A stretch of 64,000 bases of DNA from Pseudomonas extremaustralis (GTDB taxonomy: Bacteria; Pseudomonadota; Gammaproteobacteria; Pseudomonadales; Pseudomonadaceae): positions 3,208,001 to 3,272,000 of the forward strand of contig NZ_LT629689.1 of NCBI RefSeq assembly GCF_900102035.1, given 5' to 3'. How positions within the stretch are numbered: the first letter of the stretch is position 1; every line of letters starts with the position of its first letter. The translations under genes were made by a program, and so were the position numbers. Positions 18,490 through 26,570 of this stretch are shown here, piece by piece. A model generated the notes under the pieces. It was not told the origin of the DNA. It searched no databases and worked only from the letters and a program-made list of their open reading frames with translations.

Positions 18490-19519
18490 AATCACTTTCA
18501 GACAGTGGTGGGGAACACCGCTGGTCGGTCTGGCCGGCGGTTACCTGGCCAGCCTCGTCGGCTGGCCGTTGCCGTACATGGTCGGCGCGTTGCTGGCGAT
18601 CATCCTTGTGCGTTGCCTGACGCCCTGGCAGTTGGCCGAGATTCCCGGCGGGCGCAAATGCGGCCAATGGGTGGTGGGCATCGGCATCGGCCTGCACTTC
18701 ACGCCGGTGGTGATCGAGCAAGTGATGAGCCATTTCGGCTTGATCTTCATCGGCGCGCTGGTGACCAGTCTGTCGAGTGTGGTCGGCGTGTGGTTGATGC
18801 GGCGCAGCGGTGAAGACCGCGCCACTGCGTTTTTCTCCAGCATGCCGGGCGGTTCCGGCGAGATGGTCAACCTCGGCGCGCGCAATGGCGCGGTGCTCAG
18901 TCGGGTGGCGGCGGGCCAGAGTTTGCGGGTGCTGATGGTGGTGCTGTGTGTGCCGGCGATCTTCAAGTATCTGCTGGAGGGCGGCGCGCCGCAGTTTCAT
19001 CCGGCGCCCGTGAGCTGGGCGTGGCTGGCCGTACTGTTTCCGCTTGGGGCGTTGGTGGCCTGGGGCTGGCAGCGTTTGCGTCAACCCAACCCGTGGTTGT
19101 TCGGCCCGTTGCTGGTGAGTGCCACCGCCAGCGTGGTGTGGGACCTGCATATCGGCCTGCCCGACGGCGGCAGCCAGATCGGCCAATGGCTGATCGGCAG
19201 CGGGTTGGGGTGTCACTTCAATCGAGAGTTTTTCCGTCGCGCGCCTTCGTTCATGGGCCGTACCCTGATCGGCACGGCCCTGACCATGGCGCTGGCGACG
19301 TTGGCGGCGGTGGGTTTGAGCGCCCTGACCCACCTGGACCTGCGCTCACTGACGTTGGGCATGATGCCCGGCGGCATTGCCGAGATGAGCCTCACCGCCG
19401 AGACCCTGCAACTGTCGGTGCCGCTGGTGACCGCAATGCAGGTGATGCGTTTGTTGTTTGTGCTGTTTTTGGCGGAGCCGCTGTTCCGGCACTGGAACCA
19501 TCAACCAGAAAAAATCTGA
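18482..19519 (+). CDS. AbrB-family membrane protein
   Basis: A 345-residue membrane protein of the AbrB duplication family (not the Bacillus transcription factor). Two homologous halves are visible, each with a glycine-rich membrane motif: PYMVGALLAI and FFSSMPGGSGEMVNLGA in the first, WLIGSGLGCHF and TLGMMPGGIAEMSLTA in the second. Members are often annotated as ammonia monooxygenase or transcriptional regulators without evidence; a transport role is more plausible. The start overlaps tctA by 8 bases, suggesting a role linked to tricarboxylate uptake. Confidence 0.85.
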   Translation: MSEITFRQWWGTPLVGLAGGYLASLVGWPLPYMVGALLAIILVRCLTPWQLAEIPGGRKCGQWVVGIGIGLHFTPVVIEQVMSHFGLIFIGALVTSLSSVVGVWLMRRSGEDRATAFFSSMPGGSGEMVNLGARNGAVLSRVAAGQSLRVLMVVLCVPAIFKYLLEGGAPQFHPAPVSWAWLAVLFPLGALVAWGWQRLRQPNPWLFGPLLVSATASVVWDLHIGLPDGGSQIGQWLIGSGLGCHFNREFFRRAPSFMGRTLIGTALTMALATLAAVGLSALTHLDLRSLTLGMMPGGIAEMSLTAETLQLSVPLVTAMQVMRLLFVLFLAEPLFRHWNHQPEKI

Positions 19520-19550
19520 ATCTTCGGCACCGTTCAAAATGTGCCGGGCC

Positions 19551-20243
19551 TTAGAGCGGCGGTAGACGCCATTCAATCGGCGTCTCGCCATTCTGCTCCA
19601 GGAACTTGTTGGTCCTACTGAAATGCCCACAGCCCAGAAACCCGCGATACGCCGACAACGGCGACGGATGCACCGAGGTCAACACCAGGTGTTTGGTGGC
19701 GTCGATCAGTTTCTGCTTGCTCTGGGCATGGGCGCCCCACAGCAGGAACACCAGGTGCGGCTGATGTTCGCTGACCACTTCGATGATCCGATCGGTAAAG
19801 AACTGCCAGCCCTTGCCCGCATGGGCGTTAGCGTTGGCGCGCTCCACGGTCATGGTGGTGTTGAGCATCAGCACGCCCTGGTCGGCCCAGCTTTGCAGGT
19901 AACCGTGGTTGGGGATGTCGATGTTCAGGTCGCGCTTGAGTTCTTTATAGATGTTGACCAGGGACGGCGGCGCCGGCACGCCGGGTTGCACCGAGAAGCA
20001 CAGGCCGTGGGCCTGGCCGGGACCGTGGTAGGGGTCCTGGCCGAGAATCACCACTTTGACCTTGTCCAGCGGCGTGGAGTTGAGGGCATTGAAAATCAGC
20101 GGGCCGGGCGGGTAGATCTCTTTGCCGGCGGCGTGTTCCTGGCGCAGGAACTCGCGCAATTGGGCCATGTAGGGCTTGTCGAACTCGTCGCGCAGGGCGT
20201 GTTTCCAGCTGGGTTCGAGTTTGATACGGTCGCCGTCGGTCAT
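19551..20243 (-). CDS. ung: Uracil-DNA glycosylase
   Basis: A 230-residue family 1 uracil-DNA glycosylase that removes uracil from DNA. The catalytic water-activating motif [14 protein letters not shown] lies near residues 65-78, and the DNA minor-groove loop reads [10 protein letters not shown] near the C-terminus. Length and start ([13 protein letters not shown]) match the family. It is convergent with the abrB-like gene and divergent from the next gene. Confidence 0.97.
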   Translation of the reverse strand: MTDGDRIKLEPSWKHALRDEFDKPYMAQLREFLRQEHAAGKEIYPPGPLIFNALNSTPLDKVKVVILGQDPYHGPGQAHGLCFSVQPGVPAPPSLVNIYKELKRDLNIDIPNHGYLQSWADQGVLMLNTTMTVERANANAHAGKGWQFFTDRIIEVVSEHQPHLVFLLWGAHAQSKQKLIDATKHLVLTSVHPSPLSAYRGFLGCGHFSRTNKFLEQNGETPIEWRLPPL

Positions 20244-20379
20244 AGTTGAATTGTCTTGTAAAAAAGAATGAGGCGAACCCTAGGAAAGCCGACCCCGCTT
20301 GTCAATTGATCTGACACACCACCGGCACTTTCCCAGCAAACGATCATACTGATCCTTCCCTTTCTCGATTGAGGTCACG

Positions 20380-21492
20380 ATGAACCTGCACTTCGAAGAG
20401 CTGACCGGCAGCGACGGTGCCCGCATCGGCATCGCCAGCCTGGACGCCGAACAGTCCCTCAACGCCCTTTCGTTGCCGATGATTCTGGCCCTGGGCGACC
20501 GCCTGGACGCCTGGGCCAAGGACCCGAACATCGTCTGCGTGTTGCTGCGCGGCAAGGGGCCAAAGGCGTTTTGTGCCGGTGGCGAAGTGCGCAGCCTGGC
20601 CCTGGCCTGCCGTGAACAGCCGGGTGTCGTGCCGGCCCTGGCCGCGCAATTCTTTGCTGCGGAATATCGCCTCGACTACCGCCTGCACACGTATCCCAAG
20701 CCGCTGATCTGCTGGGGCCACGGTTATGTGCTGGGCGGAGGCATGGGCCTGTTGCAAAGTGCGTCGGTGCGCATCGTCACGCCGAGCAGCCGCCTGGCCA
20801 TGCCCGAAATCAGCATCGGCCTGTACCCGGATGTGGGCGCCAGTTGGTTCTTGTCGCGCCTGCCGGGCAAGCTCGGCCTGTTCCTGGGCCTGACCGGTGC
20901 GCACATCAACGGTCGGGATGCCCTGGACCTGGGCCTGGCCGACCGTTTTCTGCGTGACGATCAGCAGGACGAACTCCTCGGCGGCCTGCTGCAACTGAAT
21001 TGGCAAGAACAGACCGCGATGCAGCTCAACAGCTTGCTCAAGGCTCTGGCCCAGGAAGCTGTCGACCAGCAACCCGAAGCCCAATGGCTGCCGCGCCGGG
21101 CGCAGATCGACGCGTGGCTGGATGTGGGCGATGTGCAGGGTGCCTGGCGTGCCTTGAGCCCGTTGCGTGAGCACGCCGACCCGCTGTTCAGCCGCGCCGG
21201 CAAGACCTTGAGCGAAGGCTGCCCGCTGACCGCGCACCTGGTGTGGGAACAAATCCGACGCGCCCGCCACCTGTCTCTGGCCGAAGTGTTCCAGATGGAA
21301 TACGCCTTGAGCCTGAACTGCTGCCGTCACCCTGAATTCAGCGAAGGAGTACGCGCGCGGTTGATCGACAAGGACCAGACACCCCACTGGCATTGGCCGG
21401 ATATCAACACGATTCCCGAGGCGGTGGTGCTCGCGCACTTCAATAAGGCGTGGGAAGGTCGGCATCCGCTGGCGGATTTATCCGACTACTGA
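20380..21492 (+). CDS. Enoyl-CoA hydratase/isomerase family protein, 3-hydroxyisobutyryl-CoA hydrolase type
   Basis: A 370-residue crotonase-fold protein. The oxyanion-hole segments are KAFCAGGEVRSLAL (about residues 63-76) and GYVLGGGMGLL (about 115-125), followed by MPEISIGLYPDVGASWFLSR. The combination of PE..IG..PDVG and a length above 350 is typical of 3-hydroxyisobutyryl-CoA hydrolases of valine breakdown rather than ordinary hydratases. No other valine genes lie nearby, so substrate assignment stays provisional. The gene stands alone, with a terminator 20 bases downstream. Confidence 0.82.
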   Translation: MNLHFEELTGSDGARIGIASLDAEQSLNALSLPMILALGDRLDAWAKDPNIVCVLLRGKGPKAFCAGGEVRSLALACREQPGVVPALAAQFFAAEYRLDYRLHTYPKPLICWGHGYVLGGGMGLLQSASVRIVTPSSRLAMPEISIGLYPDVGASWFLSRLPGKLGLFLGLTGAHINGRDALDLGLADRFLRDDQQDELLGGLLQLNWQEQTAMQLNSLLKALAQEAVDQQPEAQWLPRRAQIDAWLDVGDVQGAWRALSPLREHADPLFSRAGKTLSEGCPLTAHLVWEQIRRARHLSLAEVFQMEYALSLNCCRHPEFSEGVRARLIDKDQTPHWHWPDINTIPEAVVLAHFNKAWEGRHPLADLSDY

Positions 21493-21511
21493 GGATTTAC
21501 GCGCACAAAAA

Positions 21512-21534
21512 AGCGGCGCTTCGTGCGCCGCTTG
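21512..21534. terminator. Bidirectional terminator
   Basis: AGCGGCGC and GCGCCGCT pair around TTCGT. An A run precedes the stem, serving the minus strand, and TTGTCTTC follows it on the plus strand. It separates the convergent hydrolase and lipoprotein genes. Confidence 0.8.
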
Positions 21535-21546
21535 TCTTCAGACCGA

Positions 21547-21903
21547 TCAGCGATGACCGCCTCGGCCATCGCCACGGTCGCCATGGTCGCCGCCATGACC
21601 GCGTCCGCCATTACCCCAACGATCGCCCCAACCCTGATTCGGATACGGCCGATAATCGGCACGCGGGCCAGCCGGGTAATAACGCGGTGCGGGCTGGTAG
21701 TAACGGGGTGCCGGTGCGTAATAACGCGGCGCGGGGTAGTAGTCGCGGCGATATTGATACGCCGGGCCACCGCCGTAGTAATACACCGGCGCCGGTGAGG
21801 TGTAGACCTCGGAACGGTAGTAGCTCCCACCTCCATCGTAATAAGGCACACATGCGCAAAGGGTCAGACCGAGTAAAGCGATGATCAGCAGTCGTCGATA
21901 CAT
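21547..21903 (-). CDS. Small tyrosine/proline-rich lipoprotein
   Basis: A 118-residue protein. Its N-terminal signal ends in a lipobox (LCAC near residues 15-18), so it is probably a lipoprotein. The mature part is dominated by tyrosine, proline and arginine with repeated PAPRYY units (about residues 56-80), and ends in a glycine/histidine/aspartate-rich tail. The ATG at 21903 is preceded by GGAGGCC. No enzymatic domain is visible; it may be a structural or metal-interacting envelope protein, but that is a guess from composition. Confidence 0.72.
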   Translation of the reverse strand: MYRRLLIIALLGLTLCACVPYYDGGGSYYRSEVYTSPAPVYYYGGGPAYQYRRDYYPAPRYYAPAPRYYQPAPRYYPAGPRADYRPYPNQGWGDRWGNGGRGHGGDHGDRGDGRGGHR

Positions 21904-22152
21904 GGCGGCCTCCTGGACCGCGAAAGAGCACCTCCAGCGACGCTGGGGGGCGGCATTCAGCATTTACTGAATGACGAAAAATCTGACAACAAAAAGCGAA
22001 ACTGGTGCGATTTCGACACAGGCTGAAACATCTGTTTCGGACGAACCGAGCGCTTCATTGCAGTGCGACGGCGCACCAGCACGACGCACCCGCCAGCGCC
22101 TGCGCGTGGGACCCTTGGCGCAAACCCGCGTGCTACAAGCCCGCGCCCCACT
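21904..22152. other. Upstream region of the guanidine operon
   Basis: No gene is supported here. A palindrome GTGCG-ACGG-CGCAC occupies 22063-22076, about 90 bases before the sigma-54 promoter, in the range where enhancer-binding proteins act. It does not match the usual NtrC site orientation, so its role is uncertain. Confidence 0.4.
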
Positions 22153-22168
22153 TGGCACGACTCTCGCT
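22153..22168 (+). promoter_or_regulatory. Sigma-54 promoter of the guanidine operon
   Basis: TGGCACGACTCTCGCT matches the sigma-54 consensus TGGCACG-N4-TTGCW with one mismatch. The GG and GC pairs have the required 12-base spacing. Transcription would begin near 22179, about 45 bases before the guanidine riboswitch. Nitrogen control through an enhancer-binding protein is expected. Confidence 0.75.
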
Positions 22169-22221
22169 TTGCCTCTTGCGTGCAGGATTCATCACTGGTT
22201 CGCGGCACCACAATTTGCAAT

Positions 22222-22320
22222 GGCCGACTAGGGTTCCGGCTCGCGAAACGCGAGTGGCTGGTCCGAGAGTTGGCGACCTCCAGTTGAGGTTACACGGCGG
22301 GAAAAAAGCCCGGGAGACAA
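22222..22320 (+). ncRNA. Guanidine-I (ykkC) riboswitch
   Basis: The conserved blocks of this class appear in order: CTAGGGTTCCG (22228-22238), the variable hairpin CTCGCG-AAA-CGCGAG, GGCTGGTCCGAGAG (22256-22269), the hairpin ACCTC/GAGGT, ACACGGCGGG, and the 3' block AAGCCCGGGAGA ending near 22317. A short CACCG/CGGTG hairpin follows and may belong to the expression platform. The element lies 60 bases before the transporter gene and would switch the operon on when guanidine is bound. Confidence 0.95.
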
Positions 22321-22378
22321 GCCACCGTTCACGGTGCCGCGTTGCTCCTGCTCGCCCTTGATCAACTGGAGAAGCCCT

Positions 22379-23446
22379 ATGCCCTCAATCCGTTTACCCG
22401 CCCTGCTCGCCGCCGCCTTCGCCGCCCTGCTGAGCTTCCAGGCCCAGGCCGCCAGCAAAAACCACTTCAGCGTGTGCTGGACGATCTACGCCGGCTGGAT
22501 GCCCTGGGAGTACGCCGGCAGCCAAGGCATCCTCGACAAGTGGGCCAAGAAGTACGGCATCACCATCGACATGGTCCAGCTCAACGACTACGTCGAATCG
22601 ATCAACCAATACACCGCCGGCCAGTTCGACGGCTGCACCATGACCAACATGGACGCCCTGACCATCCCCGCCGCCGGCGGCGTGGACAGCACCGCGCTGG
22701 TGGTCAGCGACTTCTCCAACGGCAACGACGGAGTGGTCATCAAGGGCACCGGCAAGACCGTGGCCGACCTCAAGGGCATGAACGTCAACCTAGTGGAACT
22801 GTCGGTGTCCCACTACCTGCTGGCCCGCGCGCTGGAATCGGCGGACCTGACGGAAAAAGACCTGAAAGTGGTCAACACCTCCGACGCCGACATTGCCGCT
22901 GCCTTCAACACCGACCAGGTGCAGGCCGTGACCACCTGGAACCCGATGCTCTCCGAGATCAAGGCCAAGCCCGGCGTCACCGAAGTGTTCGACTCCAGCA
23001 AAGTGCCCGGCGAAATCATGGACATGATGGTGGTCAACACCCAGACCCTCAAAGACAACCCCAAGCTGGGCAAAGCCCTGACCGGCGCCTGGTTTGAAGT
23101 GGTCGCACTGATGAACGCCAAAGGCGCCGCCAGCACCGAAGCCCTCGAGCACATGGCCAAGGCTTCCGGCACCGACCTCAAAGGCTTCCAATCGCAACTG
23201 GACACCACCAAGTTGTTCGCCACGCCCCAGCAAGCCCTGGCCTTCGCCACCAGCGCGCAATTGCCGGCCACCATGCGCAAGGTCGCCGAGTTCTCCTTCC
23301 AACATGGCCTGTTGGGTGAAGGCGCCAAGGACACCAGCGCCGTGGGCATGAGTTTCGCCAACGGCGTGACCAGCGGCGACAAGGCCAACCTCAAGCTGCA
23401 GTTCGACCCCAGCTACGTGCAGATGGCCGCCGACGGCAAGCTGTAA
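22379..23446 (+). CDS. ABC transporter substrate-binding protein for guanidine
   Basis: A 355-residue periplasmic binding protein of the nitrate/taurine/urea-carboxylase-associated class, with a signal peptide ending near FQAQA. The segments VCWTIYAGWMPWEYA and FDGCTMTNMDAL near residues 30-85 are typical of the transporter encoded beside urea or guanidine carboxylases. The ATG at 22379 follows CTGGAG. Placement behind a guanidine-I riboswitch and ahead of CgdAB makes guanidine the likely ligand, though this was often annotated as a urea transporter. It is the first gene of the operon. Confidence 0.88.
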   Translation: MPSIRLPALLAAAFAALLSFQAQAASKNHFSVCWTIYAGWMPWEYAGSQGILDKWAKKYGITIDMVQLNDYVESINQYTAGQFDGCTMTNMDALTIPAAGGVDSTALVVSDFSNGNDGVVIKGTGKTVADLKGMNVNLVELSVSHYLLARALESADLTEKDLKVVNTSDADIAAAFNTDQVQAVTTWNPMLSEIKAKPGVTEVFDSSKVPGEIMDMMVVNTQTLKDNPKLGKALTGAWFEVVALMNAKGAASTEALEHMAKASGTDLKGFQSQLDTTKLFATPQQALAFATSAQLPATMRKVAEFSFQHGLLGEGAKDTSAVGMSFANGVTSGDKANLKLQFDPSYVQMAADGKL

Positions 23447-23458
23447 GAGGACCCGGCC

Positions 23459-24274
23459 ATGCGCCTGATCAACCGTCACCCGGAGCGCTCCAGCCGCCTG
23501 TTGCTGGTGTTGCTGCCGTTCGCCCTGCTGCTGTTCGCCTACTTCGTGGGCTCGGCCGAGCGCCTGGCGGACAACCCCAACGACAAGCTGCTGCCCAGCG
23601 CCGGGCAAATGATTGACGCGGTAAAGCGCCTGGCATTGCATGCCGACACCCGCACCGGCGAATACGTGCTGTGGCAGGACAGCGCCTCGAGCCTGCGCCG
23701 TCTCGCCATCGGCCTCGGTATCAGCGCCCTCGCAGGCCTGTGCCTGGGCATCGCCGCCGGTACGCTGCCGCTGTTCGGCGCGCCGTTGTCGCCATTGCTG
23801 ACGGTGCTGTCGATGGTGCCGCCGCTGGCGATCCTGCCGATTCTGTTCATCGTGTTCGGGCTAGGGGAATTGTCCAAGGTGATGCTGATCGTGATCGGCA
23901 TCACCCCGGCCCTGGCCCGTGACCTGGAACAGCGCGCGCGGGAAATCCCCGTCGAGCTGCTGGTGAAGGCGCAGACCCTCGGCGCGTCCACCTGGACCCT
24001 GATGCTGCGCGTGGTGCTTCCGCAATTGCTGCCGCGCCTGCTGATCTCGCTGCGGCTGATGCTCGGCTCGGCGTGGTTGTTTCTGATCGCCGCCGAAGCC
24101 ATCGCCTCGACCGACGGTTTGGGCTACCGGATCTTCCTGGTGCGCCGCTACCTGGCGATGGACGTGATCCTGCCCTACGTGGTGTGGATCACCCTGCTCG
24201 CCTGGCTGATGGACTGGGGCCTCAAGGCCCTGACCCGGCGCGCGTTCCCCTGGTACGAAGGAGCGCGGGCATGA
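23459..24274 (+). CDS. ABC transporter permease for guanidine
   Basis: A 271-residue inner membrane protein with about six hydrophobic segments. The cytoplasmic coupling loop reads LVKAQTLGASTWTLMLRVVLPQ (about residues 162-183 in part), the EAA-type motif of binding-protein-dependent permeases. It starts 12 bases after the binding-protein gene and overlaps the ATPase gene by four bases (ATGA), so the three are translated together. Confidence 0.9.
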   Translation: MRLINRHPERSSRLLLVLLPFALLLFAYFVGSAERLADNPNDKLLPSAGQMIDAVKRLALHADTRTGEYVLWQDSASSLRRLAIGLGISALAGLCLGIAAGTLPLFGAPLSPLLTVLSMVPPLAILPILFIVFGLGELSKVMLIVIGITPALARDLEQRAREIPVELLVKAQTLGASTWTLMLRVVLPQLLPRLLISLRLMLGSAWLFLIAAEAIASTDGLGYRIFLVRRYLAMDVILPYVVWITLLAWLMDWGLKALTRRAFPWYEGARA

Positions 24275-25035
24275 GCTTTATCAGCGTCAACAATGTGTGG
24301 CAGCGCTATGGCGACCAAGTGGTACTGGAAGGCCTGAACCTGCACGTGGCCGAGGGGGAATTCTGCACGCTGGTGGGCACGTCCGGTTGCGGCAAGTCGA
24401 CGTTCCTGCGCCTGCTGCTGGGCCAGGAAACCGCCAGCAAAGGCACGATCCTGCTGGACGGCCAACCCTTGGCCGGCGAACCGGACGCCAGCCGTGGCGT
24501 GGTGTTCCAGCGCTACTCGGTGTTCCCGCATTTGACCGTGCTGGATAACGTCGCCCTCGGCCTTGAACTGCCGCGCTCGCCGTGGCTGGGACGGCTGTTC
24601 GGCAAGGCCAAAAAGGCCGCCCGCGAACAGGCTGCCGTGCTGCTGCACAAGGTCGGCCTCGGCCACGCGCTGGACAAATACCCGGCGCAGCTCTCCGGCG
24701 GCATGCAACAACGCCTGGCCATCGCCCAGGCCCTGATCATGAAACCGCGCGTATTGCTGCTGGACGAACCCTTCGGCGCCCTCGACCCGGGCATTCGCAA
24801 AGACATGCACCAGTTGCTGCTGGAACTGTGGCGCGAAACCCGGTTGACGGTGTTCATGGTCACCCATGACTTGAGCGAAGGCTTCAGCCTCGGCACGCGC
24901 CTGCTGGTGTTCGACAAGGTCCGCGTCGACCCCCACGCCCCCGGCGCCTATGGCGCCCGTATCACCTACGACATCCCTTTGAACAGCGAGCGTCGCAAGG
25001 CGCTCGCCGCCGAACTTGGAGCGACTTCCAAATGA
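24271..25035 (+). CDS. ABC transporter ATP-binding protein for guanidine
   Basis: A 254-residue ATPase with Walker A GTSGCGKST, Q-loop FQRYSVFPHL, signature LSGGMQQRLAIAQAL, Walker B VLLLDEPFGALD and the switch His in VTHDLSEG. It is close to the nitrate/taurine-type ATPases. The ATG at 24271 overlaps the permease stop, and its own end overlaps the next gene by four bases. It powers the importer formed with the two preceding proteins. Confidence 0.92.
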   Translation: MSFISVNNVWQRYGDQVVLEGLNLHVAEGEFCTLVGTSGCGKSTFLRLLLGQETASKGTILLDGQPLAGEPDASRGVVFQRYSVFPHLTVLDNVALGLELPRSPWLGRLFGKAKKAAREQAAVLLHKVGLGHALDKYPAQLSGGMQQRLAIAQALIMKPRVLLLDEPFGALDPGIRKDMHQLLLELWRETRLTVFMVTHDLSEGFSLGTRLLVFDKVRVDPHAPGAYGARITYDIPLNSERRKALAAELGATSK

Positions 25036-25757
25036 CCGATTCGACTCAACTGTTCCCGCCGTTCGCCGAAGAAACCCTGCCCGGCGGCGGCCACCGTTCC
25101 TTCGTGCTCAAGCGCGGCCAACTGCTGCGCCTCACCGATATCCGCGGTGGCGCCAACGTCAGCCTGACCCTGCTCAACGCCCACGAAAAAACCGAACGCC
25201 TGAACCTGCCCGACAGCCTCAAATGCCAACACACCGCCAAGCTCACCCGCGGCCATTGCCTGTACTCGGACATGGGCCGCGTGCTGGCCGCCATCACCGC
25301 CGACACCTGTGGCTGGAGTGACAGCATCGGTGGCGTGCTGTGCGCCACCGAGGTGGCCGAGAAGTACGGCCAGGGTCGCTATCAGGAACTGCGCAACGGT
25401 TTCTATCGCAACGGCACCGACAACCTGCTGGTGGAATTGGGCAAGTGGGGCCTGGGCCTGTCCGACCTGCTGATGACCCTCAATCTGTTCAGCAAAGTCA
25501 GCGTCGACGACAACGGCGGCCTGCACTTCGTGCCGGGCAATTCCAAGGCCGGCGACTACATCGAACTCTATGCGCCGATGGACACCCTGGTGGTGCTCAC
25601 CGCGCTGCAGCATCCGATGGACCCCAACCCCGAATACGCCCCGCAACCGCTGAAACTGAGCTGGATGAACGCCGACCCGAGCGTCGCCGAACATTGCCGC
25701 ACTTCGCGCCCGGAAAACGAGCGCGGCTTTATCAACACCGACCGCCTGTTCGCCTGA
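25032..25757 (+). CDS. cgdA: Carboxyguanidine deiminase subunit CgdA-like (DUF1989)
   Basis: A 241-residue DUF1989 protein, formerly called urea carboxylase-associated protein 1. The segment DIRGGANVSLTLLNAHEKTE (residues about 38-57) and the cysteine-containing ITADTCGWSDSIGG are shared with the following gene. In Pseudomonas syringae the two subunits together release ammonia from carboxyguanidine to give allophanate. Overlap with the ATPase gene by ATGA and a 9-base gap to the partner show tight coupling. The functional call rests on family and riboswitch context. Confidence 0.85.
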   Translation: MTDSTQLFPPFAEETLPGGGHRSFVLKRGQLLRLTDIRGGANVSLTLLNAHEKTERLNLPDSLKCQHTAKLTRGHCLYSDMGRVLAAITADTCGWSDSIGGVLCATEVAEKYGQGRYQELRNGFYRNGTDNLLVELGKWGLGLSDLLMTLNLFSKVSVDDNGGLHFVPGNSKAGDYIELYAPMDTLVVLTALQHPMDPNPEYAPQPLKLSWMNADPSVAEHCRTSRPENERGFINTDRLFA

Positions 25758-25766
25758 GGAGCTGCC

Positions 25767-26396
25767 ATGTCTATCGCACTGAAACAACCCGACACGGCGG
25801 TGTACCGCGCCACCATTCCCGCCGGCGAGCCGTGGCTGATGGAGGTCAAGGCCGGCCAGACCCTGCGCATCCTCGACCTGGAGGGCAACCAGGCGGTGGA
25901 CACGCTGTTCTACAGCGTGAAAAACCCGCGTGAGCGCTACGACGTACAACGCACGTTGCGCCGCCAGAACAACGTGTACCTGGGCACCGGCAGCGTGCTG
26001 TATTCCAACCTCGGCCAGCCAATGCTGACCATCGTCGCAGACACCTGCGGGCGCCACGACACCCTCGGCGGCGCCTGCGCCCAGGAGAGCAACACCGTGC
26101 GCTACGCCCTGGAAAAACGCTACATGCACAGCTGTCGCGACAACTACCTGCGCGCCTGCGCCCATGACGGTCGCCTGGGCAAAGGCGACATCGGCCCGAA
26201 TATCAATTTCTTCATGAATGTGCCGGTCACGGCCGACGGCGGGCTGACTTTCGAAGACGGCATTTCCGCCCCCGGCAAGTACGTCGACCTGCGGGCGGAG
26301 ATGGACGTGATCGTACTGATCTCCAACTGCCCGCAACTGAACAACCCATGCAACGCCTATAACCCGACGCCTGCGGAGTTACTCGTATGGAACTGA
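25767..26396 (+). CDS. cgdB: Carboxyguanidine deiminase subunit CgdB-like (DUF1989)
   Basis: A 209-residue DUF1989 protein, formerly urea carboxylase-associated protein 2. It shares [15 protein letters not shown] and [14 protein letters not shown] with its partner. The C-terminus has [22 protein letters not shown] and [11 protein letters not shown], typical of this subunit. It is expected to form a heteromer with the upstream protein and act on carboxyguanidine. AGGAG precedes the start. Confidence 0.85.
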   Translation: MSIALKQPDTAVYRATIPAGEPWLMEVKAGQTLRILDLEGNQAVDTLFYSVKNPRERYDVQRTLRRQNNVYLGTGSVLYSNLGQPMLTIVADTCGRHDTLGGACAQESNTVRYALEKRYMHSCRDNYLRACAHDGRLGKGDIGPNINFFMNVPVTADGGLTFEDGISAPGKYVDLRAEMDVIVLISNCPQLNNPCNAYNPTPAELLVWN

Positions 26397-26474
26397 AAAT
26401 TAAGCGGTTGCGCCGTTGGTTATTTGCACTCTGCCAGGCCCGAGCCGGGCAGTGCCTGCAAAACCGCTGAACCA

Positions 26475-26502
26475 TGTGGGAGGGGTCTTGCGTCCTCCCA
26501 CA
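26475..26502. repeat. REP-like hairpin ahead of the carboxylase gene
   Basis: TGTGGGAGG and CCTCCCACA pair perfectly around an 11-base loop. The arm resembles the common Pseudomonas REP end TGTGGGAGG. It occupies the 174-base gap between cgdB and the carboxylase gene and may lower or stabilise the downstream part of the transcript. There is no T run, so it is not a standard terminator. Confidence 0.6.
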
Positions 26503-26570
26503 CTCATGACATGCACTGCGGACGACCGTAGTGCTCCCTCACTTTGCGGGACGGCCCGCAGGGTTTTGCC

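Noticed and set aside
21547..21903. Internal repeats as a CRISPR or tandem-repeat array
   Set aside because: The repeated units are short codon-level repeats of a tyrosine/proline-rich protein without spacers.
22063..22076. NtrC binding site ahead of the sigma-54 promoter
   Set aside because: The palindrome is GTGCG-N4-CGCAC, the reverse arrangement of the usual GCACC...GGTGC half-sites, so I do not call it NtrC.
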